Source: Elusimicrobiota bacterium (GTDB lineage: Bacteria; Elusimicrobiota; Elusimicrobia; UBA1565; UBA9628). From it: a stretch of 37,356 nt of DNA. A model generated the notes under the pieces. It did not search any database. It saw nothing but the letters and a program-made list of their open reading frames with translations, and had not been told where the DNA came from. Of the stretch, positions 15,141 to 23,679 are shown one piece after another. Numbering within the stretch: the stretch's first letter is position 1; each line of letters opens with the position of its first letter. Made by a program: the position numbers and the translations under genes. Location: NCBI GenBank assembly GCA_013044195.1, contig JABEUV010000016.1, positions 1 to 37,356 on the forward strand, given 5' to 3'.

Positions 15141-18024
15141 TGATTTTCCTTTCCAGCTCCGCGCAGCGCGCGGCGGCGGCCTTCAGCTTCTCCAGCGCCG
15201 ACGCCGTCTCCCGCTCCGCCTTTTGCGCGCGTTCCAGTCCTTCTTGCTGGAGCTCCCTCGCCCGCTCCAAAGAACCGGCCGCCAGCGTTCGTTCGGCCTC
15301 GGCCTCGTCTTTTAGGCGGTTCGTTTCGGCCACGGATTCCTTAACCTGCTCGCGCGTCTGGGCCAAGCGCTCGGTCAACTGCCGCGCGACGGCGCGCATC
15401 CGGTCGCGGTATTCAGCCAAAGTGCGCTCCATCTCTTCAGCGCGCGCGCGTTCCTTCGCGACGGCCTGGGAAAACTCCGCTTCCAGTTCGGCGCGCGTCT
15501 TCTTCTCGACGTTGCGCGCCTGCTCCAACGAGCGCGCCGCGATCTCACGCTCCATCGCCGCTTCGGCCTTGAGGTGCTTGGTCTCCTCGGCCGCCGCCTT
15601 CACCTGCGCGCGCGTCACCTCCAGCTTTTCGGTCAACTGCCGCGAGACGGCGCGCATGCGGTCGCGGTATTCGGCCAGCATGCGCTCCATATCGCCGGCA
15701 TGAGCGGCGGCCTGAGCGTGCGCCGCGCGTGAGCGTTCGAATTCCTGCTCCGCGCGCTCCGCGCGCGCTCTCTCCTCCGCCAACGCTCTCGCGTGCCCCG
15801 TCTCCAATTGCTCGCGTGTCCGATTCTCGACGTCGCGGGCCTGCTCCAGCGCCCGCGCCGCCAACTCGCGTTCGAGCGCCGCCTCCGACTTAAGACGCTC
15901 GGTCTCTTCAATCGCGGCCTTGACCTGCGCACGCGCGCGCGTCAGGCGCTCGAACAGGCGGTTCGAGGTCTCCTTCATCAGCTCGCGCTCGTCGACGATC
16001 CCGCTTTCCAGCTCCACCAGACGGCGCTCGGCGCTCTCCCGAGCCTCTTGAGCCTCGGCCCGCTCACGCGCAGAGCGCTCCGTTTGGGCGGTCAGGGCGG
16101 CGAGCCGCTCGGCGAACGCCGCCCCGACGCGCGCCTGAGTCTGCACCTCAATGGCGCGGGCCTGTTCCAAGGAGGCCGCCGCGATCTCGCGCTGCATCGC
16201 CGCTTCGGCCACCAGGCGCGAGGCGTCTTGCGCCGCCTGACGTGCGCGCGCCCGCGCCGCGCGCAGCATGCGCGACGTGGCGGTCGTGAAGCGCTTGAGT
16301 CTCTCCTGCGTTCGCGCCAGGTCCCGAGCGAGGGTTTCGGCTCTTGTGCGAGCCTCCGTCTCGGCCAGTCGGCCCAGTTCGAGGTGAATCTCCGCCTGAT
16401 CCGCGCGGGCACGATCGACCTCCAACTCCCGCTCCAGCTCTTTTCTTTGGGCCAGGAAGGTTTCGCGCTCGGCGCGGATGCCGTCGTCGACCAAGGTCGG
16501 AATCTGCGTCTCCAGCGCGACCGCGCGCTCCAGGCGCTCCTGGGCGGAATCCGCCAGGCGCTGGGCCTCGGCGCGACGCGTCTCCTGCTCCGCCACGGCA
16601 AGCAAGCGCGCGGCCAGCTCTCGCTCCAGTTCCGTCGCGCGCGCGCGCAGCGCGGAAAGCTCCGAGACCGCCGCATCGGCGCGCGCCGACTCCAGCCTTC
16701 GCTCTTCCTCGGCGACCTGTCGCCGTCCGGCCTCGATGCGCGCCGCCGCCAACTCCGACTCCAGTTTTGCCGCGAGTGCGCGCAGTCGCTCGGCCTCGTC
16801 GCGCGCACCCGACGCGCGCAACTCCAGTTCGAATGTCTCGACGCGGAATCTTTCGGTAAGTCGTTCGAGCTCGGCCTGACGCTGAGAAGAAAGCCGTTCG
16901 GACTCGGCTAAGGCGTCCGCGCCGCGCCGCTTGGTCTCGGCGATATCCGCAGCTCTGCGCCTCTCGGCCTCCGCCAAGCGGCCCGAGGCCTCCGCGCGCG
17001 CTTCGTCGGACGCGGCGCGCGACTGCTCCAGGGCGGCGGCCAGAGCCTCGCGGTCGGCCGCGCGCTGGCGCGCGTCCTCCAGCGCTTTTTCCCGTTCGTC
17101 CGCGGTCTTGCGAAGGGCCGCCGCTTCCGACTGCGCCGTCTGCGCCGCGGCGCGCAAGACAAGAACGGCCTCATCGGCCGCGAGGCGCTTCTCGCCCTCG
17201 ACGCGGGCCTGAACGAGCGTCGCCTCCAGTTCGCTCTGTAGCGCCTTAATGCGCGACTCAATCTGAGTCGGCGACAGCTCGGGGCGGCGCTCGGCGGCCA
17301 GCGCGCGCTCGCGCAGAACGGCCGTCTCGCCTTCCTTGGCCTCCAGAGTGAAGCGCAGTTCCTCCAGCCGCGCCTGAAGCAGCTTCGCCGACTGCCGGTG
17401 CGACGCCGACTCCAGTTCCGCGTCCGCCGCGCGCGCCTGCGCCGCCGCGGCCGCCCGGCGCGCCTCCTCCGCCGCGGCCGCGCGGCTCTCCGCCAACTCC
17501 AGCGCGCGCTTCTCCTGCGCAAGAGCCTCCTCGATGCGCGCCTGCGCCGTCGCCGCGCGGTCGGCGACCAGGCGTTCCAGCTCGGCGGCCCGCTCATCGG
17601 CGCGCGCCGCCGCCTCCTTGGCCTGGGTCAGAGCCTCGGCCGACGCGCGCTCGCGCTCGGCGGCGGCGGACAACTCCGCGGCGACGGCGTCGCGGCGCTC
17701 ACGCTCGCGCGCGACGGCGGCGGACAACTCCGCGGCGACGCTGTCGCTCCGCTCGCGCTCGCGCGCGACGGCGGCCGCGGCTTCCGCAAGGCCGCGGCGC
17801 GCTTCTTGCGCCCGCGCCTGCGCGTCATCCAGGCGGCTCTTCAGCGCGGCCGCCTCGGCGTGCACGCCGGCGGGGGGGATGACCAGGTCCGAAAGCCGTC
17901 CGGTGAACGCGTCGGCCGGCGTCGATTCCGGCGGCTCGCCGCGCTCGCGCGCGCGGCGGCGTGCGGCGAGAACCTCCTCGACCTCGCGGCGGTAGTCGTC
18001 CTTCCAGGGCTGAAACGAGTCCAT
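15127..18024 (-). CDS. Giant coiled-coil protein with internal repeats
   Basis: 965 residues from ATG 18024. A short head (MDSFQPWKDDYRREVEEVLAARR) precedes continuous Ala/Glu/Arg-rich coiled coil. There is no signal peptide, membrane segment or nucleotide-binding motif. Near the N-terminus an 18-residue unit (VARERERSDSVAAELSAA-type) is doubled. In the C-terminal third, a module containing an EET/RLK...EAA.ERE.AA.SLEQAR pattern occurs four times. A -35/-10 pair (TTGCGG, 17 bp, TATACT) and a GGAAG Shine-Dalgarno precede the ATG. Longer N-terminal extension reads through that promoter and is rejected. A cytoskeletal, spacer or scaffold role shared with the overlapping tail-anchored protein is inferred. 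Confidence 0.82.
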   Translation of the reverse strand: MDSFQPWKDDYRREVEEVLAARRRARERGEPPESTPADAFTGRLSDLVIPPAGVHAEAAALKSRLDDAQARAQEARRGLAEAAAAVARERERSDSVAAELSAAVARERERRDAVAAELSAAAERERASAEALTQAKEAAARADERAAELERLVADRAATAQARIEEALAQEKRALELAESRAAAAEEARRAAAAAQARAADAELESASHRQSAKLLQARLEELRFTLEAKEGETAVLRERALAAERRPELSPTQIESRIKALQSELEATLVQARVEGEKRLAADEAVLVLRAAAQTAQSEAAALRKTADEREKALEDARQRAADREALAAALEQSRAASDEARAEASGRLAEAERRRAADIAETKRRGADALAESERLSSQRQAELERLTERFRVETFELELRASGARDEAERLRALAAKLESELAAARIEAGRRQVAEEERRLESARADAAVSELSALRARATELERELAARLLAVAEQETRRAEAQRLADSAQERLERAVALETQIPTLVDDGIRAERETFLAQRKELERELEVDRARADQAEIHLELGRLAETEARTRAETLARDLARTQERLKRFTTATSRMLRAARARARQAAQDASRLVAEAAMQREIAAASLEQARAIEVQTQARVGAAFAERLAALTAQTERSARERAEAQEARESAERRLVELESGIVDERELMKETSNRLFERLTRARAQVKAAIEETERLKSEAALERELAARALEQARDVENRTREQLETGHARALAEERARAERAEQEFERSRAAHAQAAAHAGDMERMLAEYRDRMRAVSRQLTEKLEVTRAQVKAAAEETKHLKAEAAMEREIAARSLEQARNVEKKTRAELEAEFSQAVAKERARAEEMERTLAEYRDRMRAVARQLTERLAQTREQVKESVAETNRLKDEAEAERTLAAGSLERARELQQEGLERAQKAERETASALEKLKAAAARCAELERKINGHE
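15254..16220 (-). repeat. Four diverged copies of a long coiled-coil module inside the giant protein
   Basis: A recurring segment centred on the plus-strand pattern TGCTCCA (or a close variant) starts near 15263, 15521, 15842 and 16163. The steps are 258, 321 and 321 bp, all multiples of three (86, 107 and 107 residues). The protein-level copies share RxQVKxAxEETxxLK, EAAxERExAAxSLEQAR and a following acidic or basic stretch, and two copies share MxxxLAEYRDRMRAV. This indicates growth by in-frame duplication. Confidence 0.7.
17666..17773. repeat. Two-copy 54-bp tandem repeat
   Basis: Units 17666-17719 and 17720-17773 differ at only a few bases. Each encodes 18 residues of the coiled coil on the minus strand (the VAAELSAA and RERER parts). 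Repeats of this kind can change copy number by slippage without breaking frame. Confidence 0.85.
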
Positions 18025-18035
18025 GTTGCTTCCGG

Positions 18036-18064
18036 AGTATAACGTCTCGATGTTACAGCCGCAA
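18036..18064 (-). promoter_or_regulatory. Promoter of the coiled-coil gene pair
   Basis: On the minus strand TTGCGG (18059-18064) is followed by a 17-bp spacer and TATACT (18036-18041). The expected transcription start is about 5 nt before the ATG at 18024. A GGAAG lies between the -10 and the ATG, so the leader is extremely short. Confidence 0.55.
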
Positions 18065-18147
18065 GTCGAAACGGGCCCGATGGTCCCATATATACCTAGG
18101 ACCTTCGGCCCTGCTTTGCATGGGTCTTGGCGCGTCATGCTGGCGCC

Positions 18148-19593
18148 ATGAGCATCGACTCCGCGCGCACGGCGGCGTTGGGAACGGCGGCCCTGCTCAT
18201 GGCCGGAATTTCGGCCCTGCTTCTGTTCCCGCCGGAGACCGAGCATGACTTGGAACCGGGTCTCGGCGGCCCCGGCTTTGAAAGGCCGGGTCCCGGCGGC
18301 CCCGGAACCTCGGCGCTCCAAACGCGCGGAGCTTCACGGGACCTCGCGGCCGCGGCGGCCGAAGACGACGACGCCGGCGAGCCCGACGATCTTCGCGACG
18401 CTCCCGCCGAGAACCCGGCTCGCGGCAGGCCCCGCGGCGAGCCGCTGTTTTCCAACGGCGGGCTTGATGCGCCACGCGGGACGCGCGGTTCGTCGCCGAG
18501 GACCGCCGTCGTCCGCGCCTCGGTCGAACGCGACGACCGCGGCTTGGCGCGGCCGTCGCCCCGACTCGGGCGTGCGACGGAGTCGTCGCCGCGCGCGTCC
18601 GTTCGCCGCGAGTCGACACGACGCTCGCTTGCCGACGACGCGCCAAGACGTCGGCTTGCCGCCGGCGCCGAAAGGACGGCGCGGCGCGATTCCTCATTCG
18701 CGCGCACGGCCGCGTCGCGCCGCGGCCGCTCGCGCACGGGCGACCTGGGAGGAGGCTACGGCCGCTCCGGGCACAGTCGCGCGGGGGGAGGGCGCGCCGC
18801 GTCCTTGTTCGAACCGTCCGGCTCCGGCGGCCGACAACGCGGGGATTCCCGCGAAAGACGCCGTCGTCGCCGCGATTTTTCGCCTCGCAGACTCCCGCGC
18901 CGCGCCCGCGGCGCAGCTTCCGGCCGCGGCCGCGCCTCCGCGCGCCGCTTCAAGCCGCTTCTACTGGGCTCCGCGCTGGGGCCCAAGTCTCTGCGCCCGC
19001 CGGACGGGAAGCTGGAGCCGCCGCCGGCACTCCTGGCGCTGCCCGACCGTCGCCCCCAGAACGACTCCGCCGGCCGACCGACGCCCGCGGCCTTCGCCGA
19101 TCTGGCCTCGGCGGAAGCCCTGAATCCCGCCGAGCTTGCGCGCGACCGGCACGCGGGTCCGCATTGGGACAAGGACCAATGGCACGACGGGCCCGCGCGC
19201 GGGGTCGATCAAGGCGTCTCGTGGCTGTGGACCTACCGCGACGGCCCGCGACTATGGGCCTTGGCGGGCCGGCCCGCCGCGCCCCTGCTGCGCCGCGGCG
19301 GCGTATGGTGGATGAAGCACGACGGCATGTGGTTCGTCGTGCACGAAGGCGAACCCTGGGCCCTGAGACATTTCGCCGACTGGGACGCGCAGGGCTTGTT
19401 TCAGCCCGCGACCGGAACGCAGATCGTCTACAGCTCCGACTACTCCCGCGCCGCGGTGATCAGTCCGGGCCAAGGCGCCGAGGTCTTCGACGCGCGCACC
19501 GGCGCGCTCATCGCAACGATTCCTGAAGACCGCATGCCCGCGCCGCGTCGGCCGAAAGCGCCGGAGTCCTTGCCCCCGCTTGCGACGCGCTGA
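18148..19593 (+). CDS. Membrane-anchored Arg/Ser/Pro-rich protein with a Trp-rich C-terminal domain
   Basis: 481 residues. One N-terminal hydrophobic segment (AALGTAALLMAGISALLLF, residues 9-27) is an anchor or uncleaved signal. Residues about 30-310 are low-complexity and likely disordered (Gly/Pro, then Arg/Ser/Ala). The last 150 residues look folded, with Trp-rich beta segments (VSWLWTYRDG, LWALAGRP, VWWMKHDGMWFVVHEGEPWAL, AEVFDARTGALIATI). No family recognised. Around 18830-18920 a different frame has better third-position GC, so either the linker is merely Arg-biased or compensating frameshifts exist. ATG 18148 lies on the opposite strand from, and 124 bp beyond, the coiled-coil start, so the two are divergent. 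An envelope role is likely. Confidence 0.65.
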   Translation: MSIDSARTAALGTAALLMAGISALLLFPPETEHDLEPGLGGPGFERPGPGGPGTSALQTRGASRDLAAAAAEDDDAGEPDDLRDAPAENPARGRPRGEPLFSNGGLDAPRGTRGSSPRTAVVRASVERDDRGLARPSPRLGRATESSPRASVRRESTRRSLADDAPRRRLAAGAERTARRDSSFARTAASRRGRSRTGDLGGGYGRSGHSRAGGGRAASLFEPSGSGGRQRGDSRERRRRRRDFSPRRLPRRARGAASGRGRASARRFKPLLLGSALGPKSLRPPDGKLEPPPALLALPDRRPQNDSAGRPTPAAFADLASAEALNPAELARDRHAGPHWDKDQWHDGPARGVDQGVSWLWTYRDGPRLWALAGRPAAPLLRRGGVWWMKHDGMWFVVHEGEPWALRHFADWDAQGLFQPATGTQIVYSSDYSRAAVISPGQGAEVFDARTGALIATIPEDRMPAPRRPKAPESLPPLATR

Positions 19594-19594
19594 T

Positions 19595-20113
19595 TCAGCG
19601 ATCCCGGCGGTCGGGAGCCAGGAGTTCCAGCAGCGCCCAGCCGAGAGCGACGGCGGCGATGGCTTTCGGCAGCAAAGCAAACATCTGCGGGCGCCAAAAG
19701 TTCGAGCGGATGCCGATCCAGAAGCCAAGCAGGCCGCCGATCCAGACGACGGCCAGCAGGAACTTGGTGGCGATCAGCATCCAATTGGCGGTCGGCGCGG
19801 ATGTCGACTTTTTAAGCAGGCGCCGGTCCGCCCAGGACAGGCCGACGAACTCCACTCCGACCCACAGCGCAAAATCGGTGCGCTGCACCCAGACGATGCG
19901 CGCCCGACCCTTGAGTTCGCAGCCTTCGTCGAGTGCTAGACGGTAGCGGACGGGCTGATTTTCGGCAATGTCGCCGTGCATCTCGGCGCGAAAGCCCTTG
20001 ATCGACAGATCGTGCGCGACGGCGTGTTCGTCGATGACGCCCCCCTTGCCGTCCAGCAGGACGAGGGAGCAGTCGGTCAGGATGCGCGCGGCACCGCGGC
20101 GATCGTCGCTCAT
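19595..20113 (-). CDS. PilZ-domain protein with two C-terminal membrane helices
   Basis: 172 residues. The N-terminal PilZ domain carries RxxxR (R6-R10 in RRGAAR) and the D/NxSxxG motif (DLSIKG at 35-40), followed by the beta-barrel strand WVGVEFVGL. These are the c-di-GMP-binding residues of the family. After a short linker come two membrane helices, about 111-134 (WMLIATKFLLAVVWIGGLLGFWIG) and 147-165. It is expected to be a c-di-GMP receptor held at the inner membrane by its C-terminus, which is unusual for a PilZ protein that otherwise lacks a partner domain. It is divergent from the 20168 gene and converges on the anchored protein gene with a 1-bp gap. Confidence 0.82.
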   Translation of the reverse strand: MSDDRRGAARILTDCSLVLLDGKGGVIDEHAVAHDLSIKGFRAEMHGDIAENQPVRYRLALDEGCELKGRARIVWVQRTDFALWVGVEFVGLSWADRRLLKKSTSAPTANWMLIATKFLLAVVWIGGLLGFWIGIRSNFWRPQMFALLPKAIAAVALGWALLELLAPDRRDR

Positions 20114-20155
20114 AGGGACGGAATAAAGCTCCGCGTTATTATTCTACGTTTTTTC

Positions 20156-20161
20156 TATAAT
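20156..20161 (+). promoter_or_regulatory. Perfect -10 hexamer directly before a start codon (leaderless)
   Basis: TATAAT is followed by GCGCCG and then the ATG at 20168, so transcription should begin at or next to the A of the start codon. The region before it is AT-rich (TTATTATTCTACG). The -35 is poor. Confidence 0.6.
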
Positions 20162-20167
20162 GCGCCG

Positions 20168-20605
20168 ATGGAGCAGGAATACGATTTTGAGAAGCTGGCC
20201 CAGGAGATCGTCCTGGAGCGGCTGCGCGACCTACCCAACCCGCCGGCCGCGGCGGGGGAGATCGCGCTGAAGATCGCGGTCCCCGCGGTGACCAGCACGC
20301 GCCTGCGCCAGGACCCGCGGCTGACCGTCAGCGCGACCTGCCGCGGCGTGATGCGGGGAATGCTGCTGCTGGAAAAGGACCTCGGCGAGACGGCCGTGTC
20401 GCTGCTCAATCAAATGGCGGCGATCTCGCAGGAAGCGGACCTGGACCCGGCCGAGTGCATGACCTGGGCGATGGAAGGCATGGCCCCCATCTGCCGCATG
20501 GCGGACTCGCACGTGCAAGACGCGGTCAGCCGCGCTATTGAGGAGCACTTCATGGGCGCGGGCGAGGTGTTCCAGCAGTTGATCCAGTCGGCTCCGCGGG
20601 ACTGA
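20168..20605 (+). CDS. Conserved-looking helical protein of unknown function
   Basis: 145 residues with no signal peptide or membrane segment. It appears mostly helical, with Met-rich segments (GVMRGMLLLEKDLGETAVSLLNQMAAISQEADLDPAECMTWAMEGMAPICRMADSHVQDAV). Three cysteines are spread out with no metal-site spacing. I recognise no family. ATG 20168 is selected because it follows a perfect TATAAT at leaderless distance, and longer frames run into the divergent PilZ gene. The NAD synthetase gene begins one base after its stop, so the two are co-transcribed. Confidence 0.75.
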   Translation: MEQEYDFEKLAQEIVLERLRDLPNPPAAAGEIALKIAVPAVTSTRLRQDPRLTVSATCRGVMRGMLLLEKDLGETAVSLLNQMAAISQEADLDPAECMTWAMEGMAPICRMADSHVQDAVSRAIEEHFMGAGEVFQQLIQSAPRD

Positions 20606-20606
20606 C

Positions 20607-22262
20607 TTGCGCATCGCGCTCGCGCAGATCGACGCGCGGGTCGGCGACCTGCGCGGCAACTCCGAGCGCATACTGAACGCGCTGGATGAAGCCGCGCGCC
20701 GCGGTGCCTCGCTGGCGGTCTTTCCCGAGCAGACCCTCGGCGGCTATCCGGCCCTGGACCTATGGGAAGAACCCGGCTTCGACGCGGCCAACGAGCGCGC
20801 GTTGGGAGCGCTCGCGCGCAAAGTGCGCGGCACGGCCGCTTTGGTCGGCTTCGTCTCGCGCAACCGCGACCGCGTGGGCAAGGCCGCGCGCAACTCGGTC
20901 GCGCTGCTCCATGAAGGGAAGATCGTCGCGGTCCGCCACAAGACGCTCCTGCCCACCTACGATGTCTTCGACGAGGCGCGCTACTTCGAGCCCGCGCGCG
21001 AGAATCCGCCGATCAGATGGAAAGGCCTCAAGCTGGGCGTGACCATCTGCGAGGACGCCTGGGCGGTCGACCCGTCTTCTTCGCGCCGCCTTTACAAAAA
21101 GGATCCCGTGGCGGCGCAGGCGAAGGCCGGCGCCGACATACTGCTGAACCTCTCGGCCTCGCCGTTCCTGCGCGGTAAGACCGCGGTGCGCCGCAAACTG
21201 CTCAACGCGCACGCACGGCGGCTCAAGAAACCCCTGCTCTACTGCAACGCCGTGGGCGGCAACGACGAGATCGTCTTCGACGGCGGCAGTCTGGCCTACG
21301 ACGCGAAAGGTGTGCTGCGCGCGCGCGCCGCGTTCGCGGCCCAGGACCTTCTGGTAATGGACACGGACACCTGGGAGGGGGCGACGCTGGCTGCCGAACC
21401 CAACGAGGTCGGCCAGTGCGGCGAGGTGCTGACTCTCGGCATTAAGGACTTCGCGGCCAAGTGCGGCCTGCAGACCGCGTTCGTGGGACTGTCCGGCGGC
21501 ATCGACTCCGCCGTGGTCGCGGCCCTGGCCGCGCGCGCGCTGGGCCCCCAGCGCGTCATCGGCGTGTCCATGCCCTCGGCGTATTCCTCGGCGGGCAGTG
21601 TTTCCGACGCGAAGGCGCTGGCGCGCAACTTAGGCATCGAGCTGAAAACAGCACCCATCGCCGGTATTTATCAGGCCTTCCTCCAGGCCTGCGGCCCGGA
21701 TTGGGGCCAAGGCACGCCGGACCTGGCGGAGCAGAACCTGCAGGCGCGCGCGCGCGGCGCCATTTTAATGAGCCTGTCCAACAAGTCCCATCGCGGCTTC
21801 GTGCTGACCACCGGCAACAAGTCCGAGCTGGCCGTCGGCTACTGCACGCTGTACGGCGACATGTGCGGGGCGCTCGCACCGCTAGCCGACGCGCCCAAGC
21901 GCCTGGTCTATCAGCTGGCCGCCTGGCTCAACGCCGAGCGCGAGTTGATCCCGCGCGCGACCATCGACAAGGCCCCGTCGGCCGAACTCAAGCCCGGGCA
22001 GAAGGACCAAGACGACCTGCCGCCCTACGACCAGATCGACGACGCGCTGGAGGCCTGGGTGCAGGAGCGCCTGTCGCCCGCGCGCGTGACGCGCGCCGTG
22101 GGCTCCCGCGCCGTCGCCGAGACCTTGATGGACCGCATGGACTGGTCCGAGTTCAAGCGCCGCCAAGCCCCGCCCGGCCTGAAGATATCGTCAAAAGCTT
22201 TCGGCCTGGGCCGCCGCATGCCCATCGCGAAGGCCGGCTGGCGAGAACGCGCCGGACTGTAG
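20607..22262 (+). CDS. nadE: Glutamine-dependent NAD(+) synthetase
   Basis: 551 residues. The N-terminal nitrilase-type glutaminase domain has the triad E41 (FPEQT), K112 (HKTLLPTYDVFDE) and C148 (ICEDAW). The C-terminal ammonia-dependent synthetase has the PP-loop SGGIDSA at 296-302 and the downstream TTGNKSELAVGYCTLYGDMCG and PSAELKPGQKDQDDLPPY signatures. It converts deamido-NAD to NAD in the cytoplasm with glutamine as nitrogen donor, the last step of NAD synthesis. Length and motif order fit the two-domain bacterial enzyme. TTG 20607 is the start, one base after the preceding stop; residues from the first codon (MRIALAQIDARVGDL) match the family N-terminus. Confidence 0.96.
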   Translation: MRIALAQIDARVGDLRGNSERILNALDEAARRGASLAVFPEQTLGGYPALDLWEEPGFDAANERALGALARKVRGTAALVGFVSRNRDRVGKAARNSVALLHEGKIVAVRHKTLLPTYDVFDEARYFEPARENPPIRWKGLKLGVTICEDAWAVDPSSSRRLYKKDPVAAQAKAGADILLNLSASPFLRGKTAVRRKLLNAHARRLKKPLLYCNAVGGNDEIVFDGGSLAYDAKGVLRARAAFAAQDLLVMDTDTWEGATLAAEPNEVGQCGEVLTLGIKDFAAKCGLQTAFVGLSGGIDSAVVAALAARALGPQRVIGVSMPSAYSSAGSVSDAKALARNLGIELKTAPIAGIYQAFLQACGPDWGQGTPDLAEQNLQARARGAILMSLSNKSHRGFVLTTGNKSELAVGYCTLYGDMCGALAPLADAPKRLVYQLAAWLNAERELIPRATIDKAPSAELKPGQKDQDDLPPYDQIDDALEAWVQERLSPARVTRAVGSRAVAETLMDRMDWSEFKRRQAPPGLKISSKAFGLGRRMPIAKAGWRERAGL

Positions 22263-22326
22263 TCAAAAACGCAGCCAAAATACCCTTGCTTTGTCCCAAG
22301 CATGCCGGTCATCCAGTCATGGGAGG

Positions 22327-23679
22327 TTATCGCGTGGCGCCAAAGGGCAGGCCGAGTAGCGCGTCCAGCGTCAGGCGGTCGGAGTCAAGGGCCGCGCGCA
22401 ACCGGATGGATTCCTGCGCATCTTTCAAGAGCGATGTTTCGAGGCCCACGTAAGCGCCTGTGTCCATCGTCCCGCTGCGAAACTGCTGCTCGGCCGCGGC
22501 CGCGATCGCCTTCAGGGCCGAGGTTTGGGCCTGCAAGCGCTCGAGCTGCTTGGCCATGATGAGCGTGGCCTGCCAGAGCCGGTCGGCTTCGCTGTGGGCT
22601 TCGTCCAGTCGGGCCTGATAGTCGGCGCGCAGTACTGCCCGGCTTGCGCGCTCGATGGCGATTTGGCCTCTATTGCCGTTGAATACGGGAAGGCCGATGT
22701 CAAAGCCGAGATTGACCGCGGGAATGTTGTCTTGCGGGTCCTGGCCCTGCGATAGTCCGACGTTCAAGGCTGGAAACTGGGCCAGCACGGCTTTGCGCAA
22801 GCGCTGTTCCTGGCTTTCGTAGCCCGCCTGGAGCGCGAGGAGATCCACGCGGCGTCCTCCCAGAGCGGCGAGGGCGGCCTCGAATTGGTCCTGAGAAAAG
22901 GCTTGGTTCGCGGCTGCGCCCGGACGCTCAGGCTTCGCAAGCGCCGGGCGCGCTTGCGGAGCAAGGCCCAGCAGGTAGTTGAGCCGGTGTCGCGCCGTGT
23001 CGGCATCCAGTTGAATCCGGCGCAGGCCGGCGTCGGCGTCGGCCAGGACGGTGAGATCGGCCGCGACTTTCTGGATTGCGGACGCGCTTTGCTGAAAGTC
23101 GGCCTGATCGATGTCGTATTGCTCAGCGAGGAGTTTCCGGGTCCATTCAAAGACCTCCTCAAGATCCTCGTCCCTGCGCGCACGGACAAAGAGCCGGCCG
23201 GCCGTCACCGCCACCTGCCACTCCTGCCAAAGGATAGTCAAGTCGACTTCCTTTCGATGGGCCCGCGCCTGGGCTTGGGCCGCGCCGCGAAGGACAAAAG
23301 CTTGAAGATCCTCGCTGATGCCCTCGCTGTAGCCGGTGAACTGCGGCCCGCGCCCCACGCCGGCGCTCAGATGCGGATCGGGCAGGAGCCCCGCCTCGAT
23401 GAGTTGAGCCTCGGCCACGCCGGCCCGCAGGCGCGCGGCCTTGAGGTCAGGGTCATTGACGACGGCCAAGGCCATGGCGTCGCGCGCGTCGAGGCCCTGC
23501 GCGGCCTGCGTTGAGACGGCGAGGCCGGGGACTTGAAGACCCATGGCCGGCGCGCCAAGACTTGGCGTCTGAGCTAGATCGGGCACGGTCGGCAAGATCA
23601 TGGGGGAGTAGCTGGCGCAACCCGACAAGAGCGGTATTGCGACCGCCGCGAGCCAGAGCGCCGAAAGGCGGCGGGTCAT
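22327..23679 (-). CDS. Outer-membrane efflux lipoprotein (TolC/NodT family) of the second RND system
   Basis: 450 residues with a lipoprotein signal MTRRLSALWLAAVAIPLLSGC (Cys 21, LSGC lipobox). Two OEP repeats follow with the usual long helices (LKAARLRAGVAEAQLIEAGLLPDP and the later LLALQAGYESQEQRLRKAVLAQFP). The outer-membrane channel joins with an RND pump and adaptor. ATG 23679 overlaps the RND stop as ATGA and is preferred over a longer frame with a non-signal N-terminus. It is last in the minus-strand region, convergent with nadE across 64 bp in which I see no convincing terminator. Confidence 0.9.
   Translation of the reverse strand: MTRRLSALWLAAVAIPLLSGCASYSPMILPTVPDLAQTPSLGAPAMGLQVPGLAVSTQAAQGLDARDAMALAVVNDPDLKAARLRAGVAEAQLIEAGLLPDPHLSAGVGRGPQFTGYSEGISEDLQAFVLRGAAQAQARAHRKEVDLTILWQEWQVAVTAGRLFVRARRDEDLEEVFEWTRKLLAEQYDIDQADFQQSASAIQKVAADLTVLADADAGLRRIQLDADTARHRLNYLLGLAPQARPALAKPERPGAAANQAFSQDQFEAALAALGGRRVDLLALQAGYESQEQRLRKAVLAQFPALNVGLSQGQDPQDNIPAVNLGFDIGLPVFNGNRGQIAIERASRAVLRADYQARLDEAHSEADRLWQATLIMAKQLERLQAQTSALKAIAAAAEQQFRSGTMDTGAYVGLETSLLKDAQESIRLRAALDSDRLTLDALLGLPFGATR

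Noticed and set aside
15127-18024. SMC/Rad50-like identity for the giant coiled-coil protein
   Set aside because: No Walker A, Walker B or signature motif and no globular ends.
18245-19123. Alternative plus-strand frame in the Arg/Pro-rich anchored protein
   Set aside because: Only a short part has better codon bias; the first and last parts of the gene favour the annotated frame, which carries the membrane anchor and Trp-rich domain.
22288-22304. Short inverted repeat (TGCTT...AAGCA) between nadE and the efflux gene as a terminator
   Set aside because: Five-base stem with no T-run; too weak.
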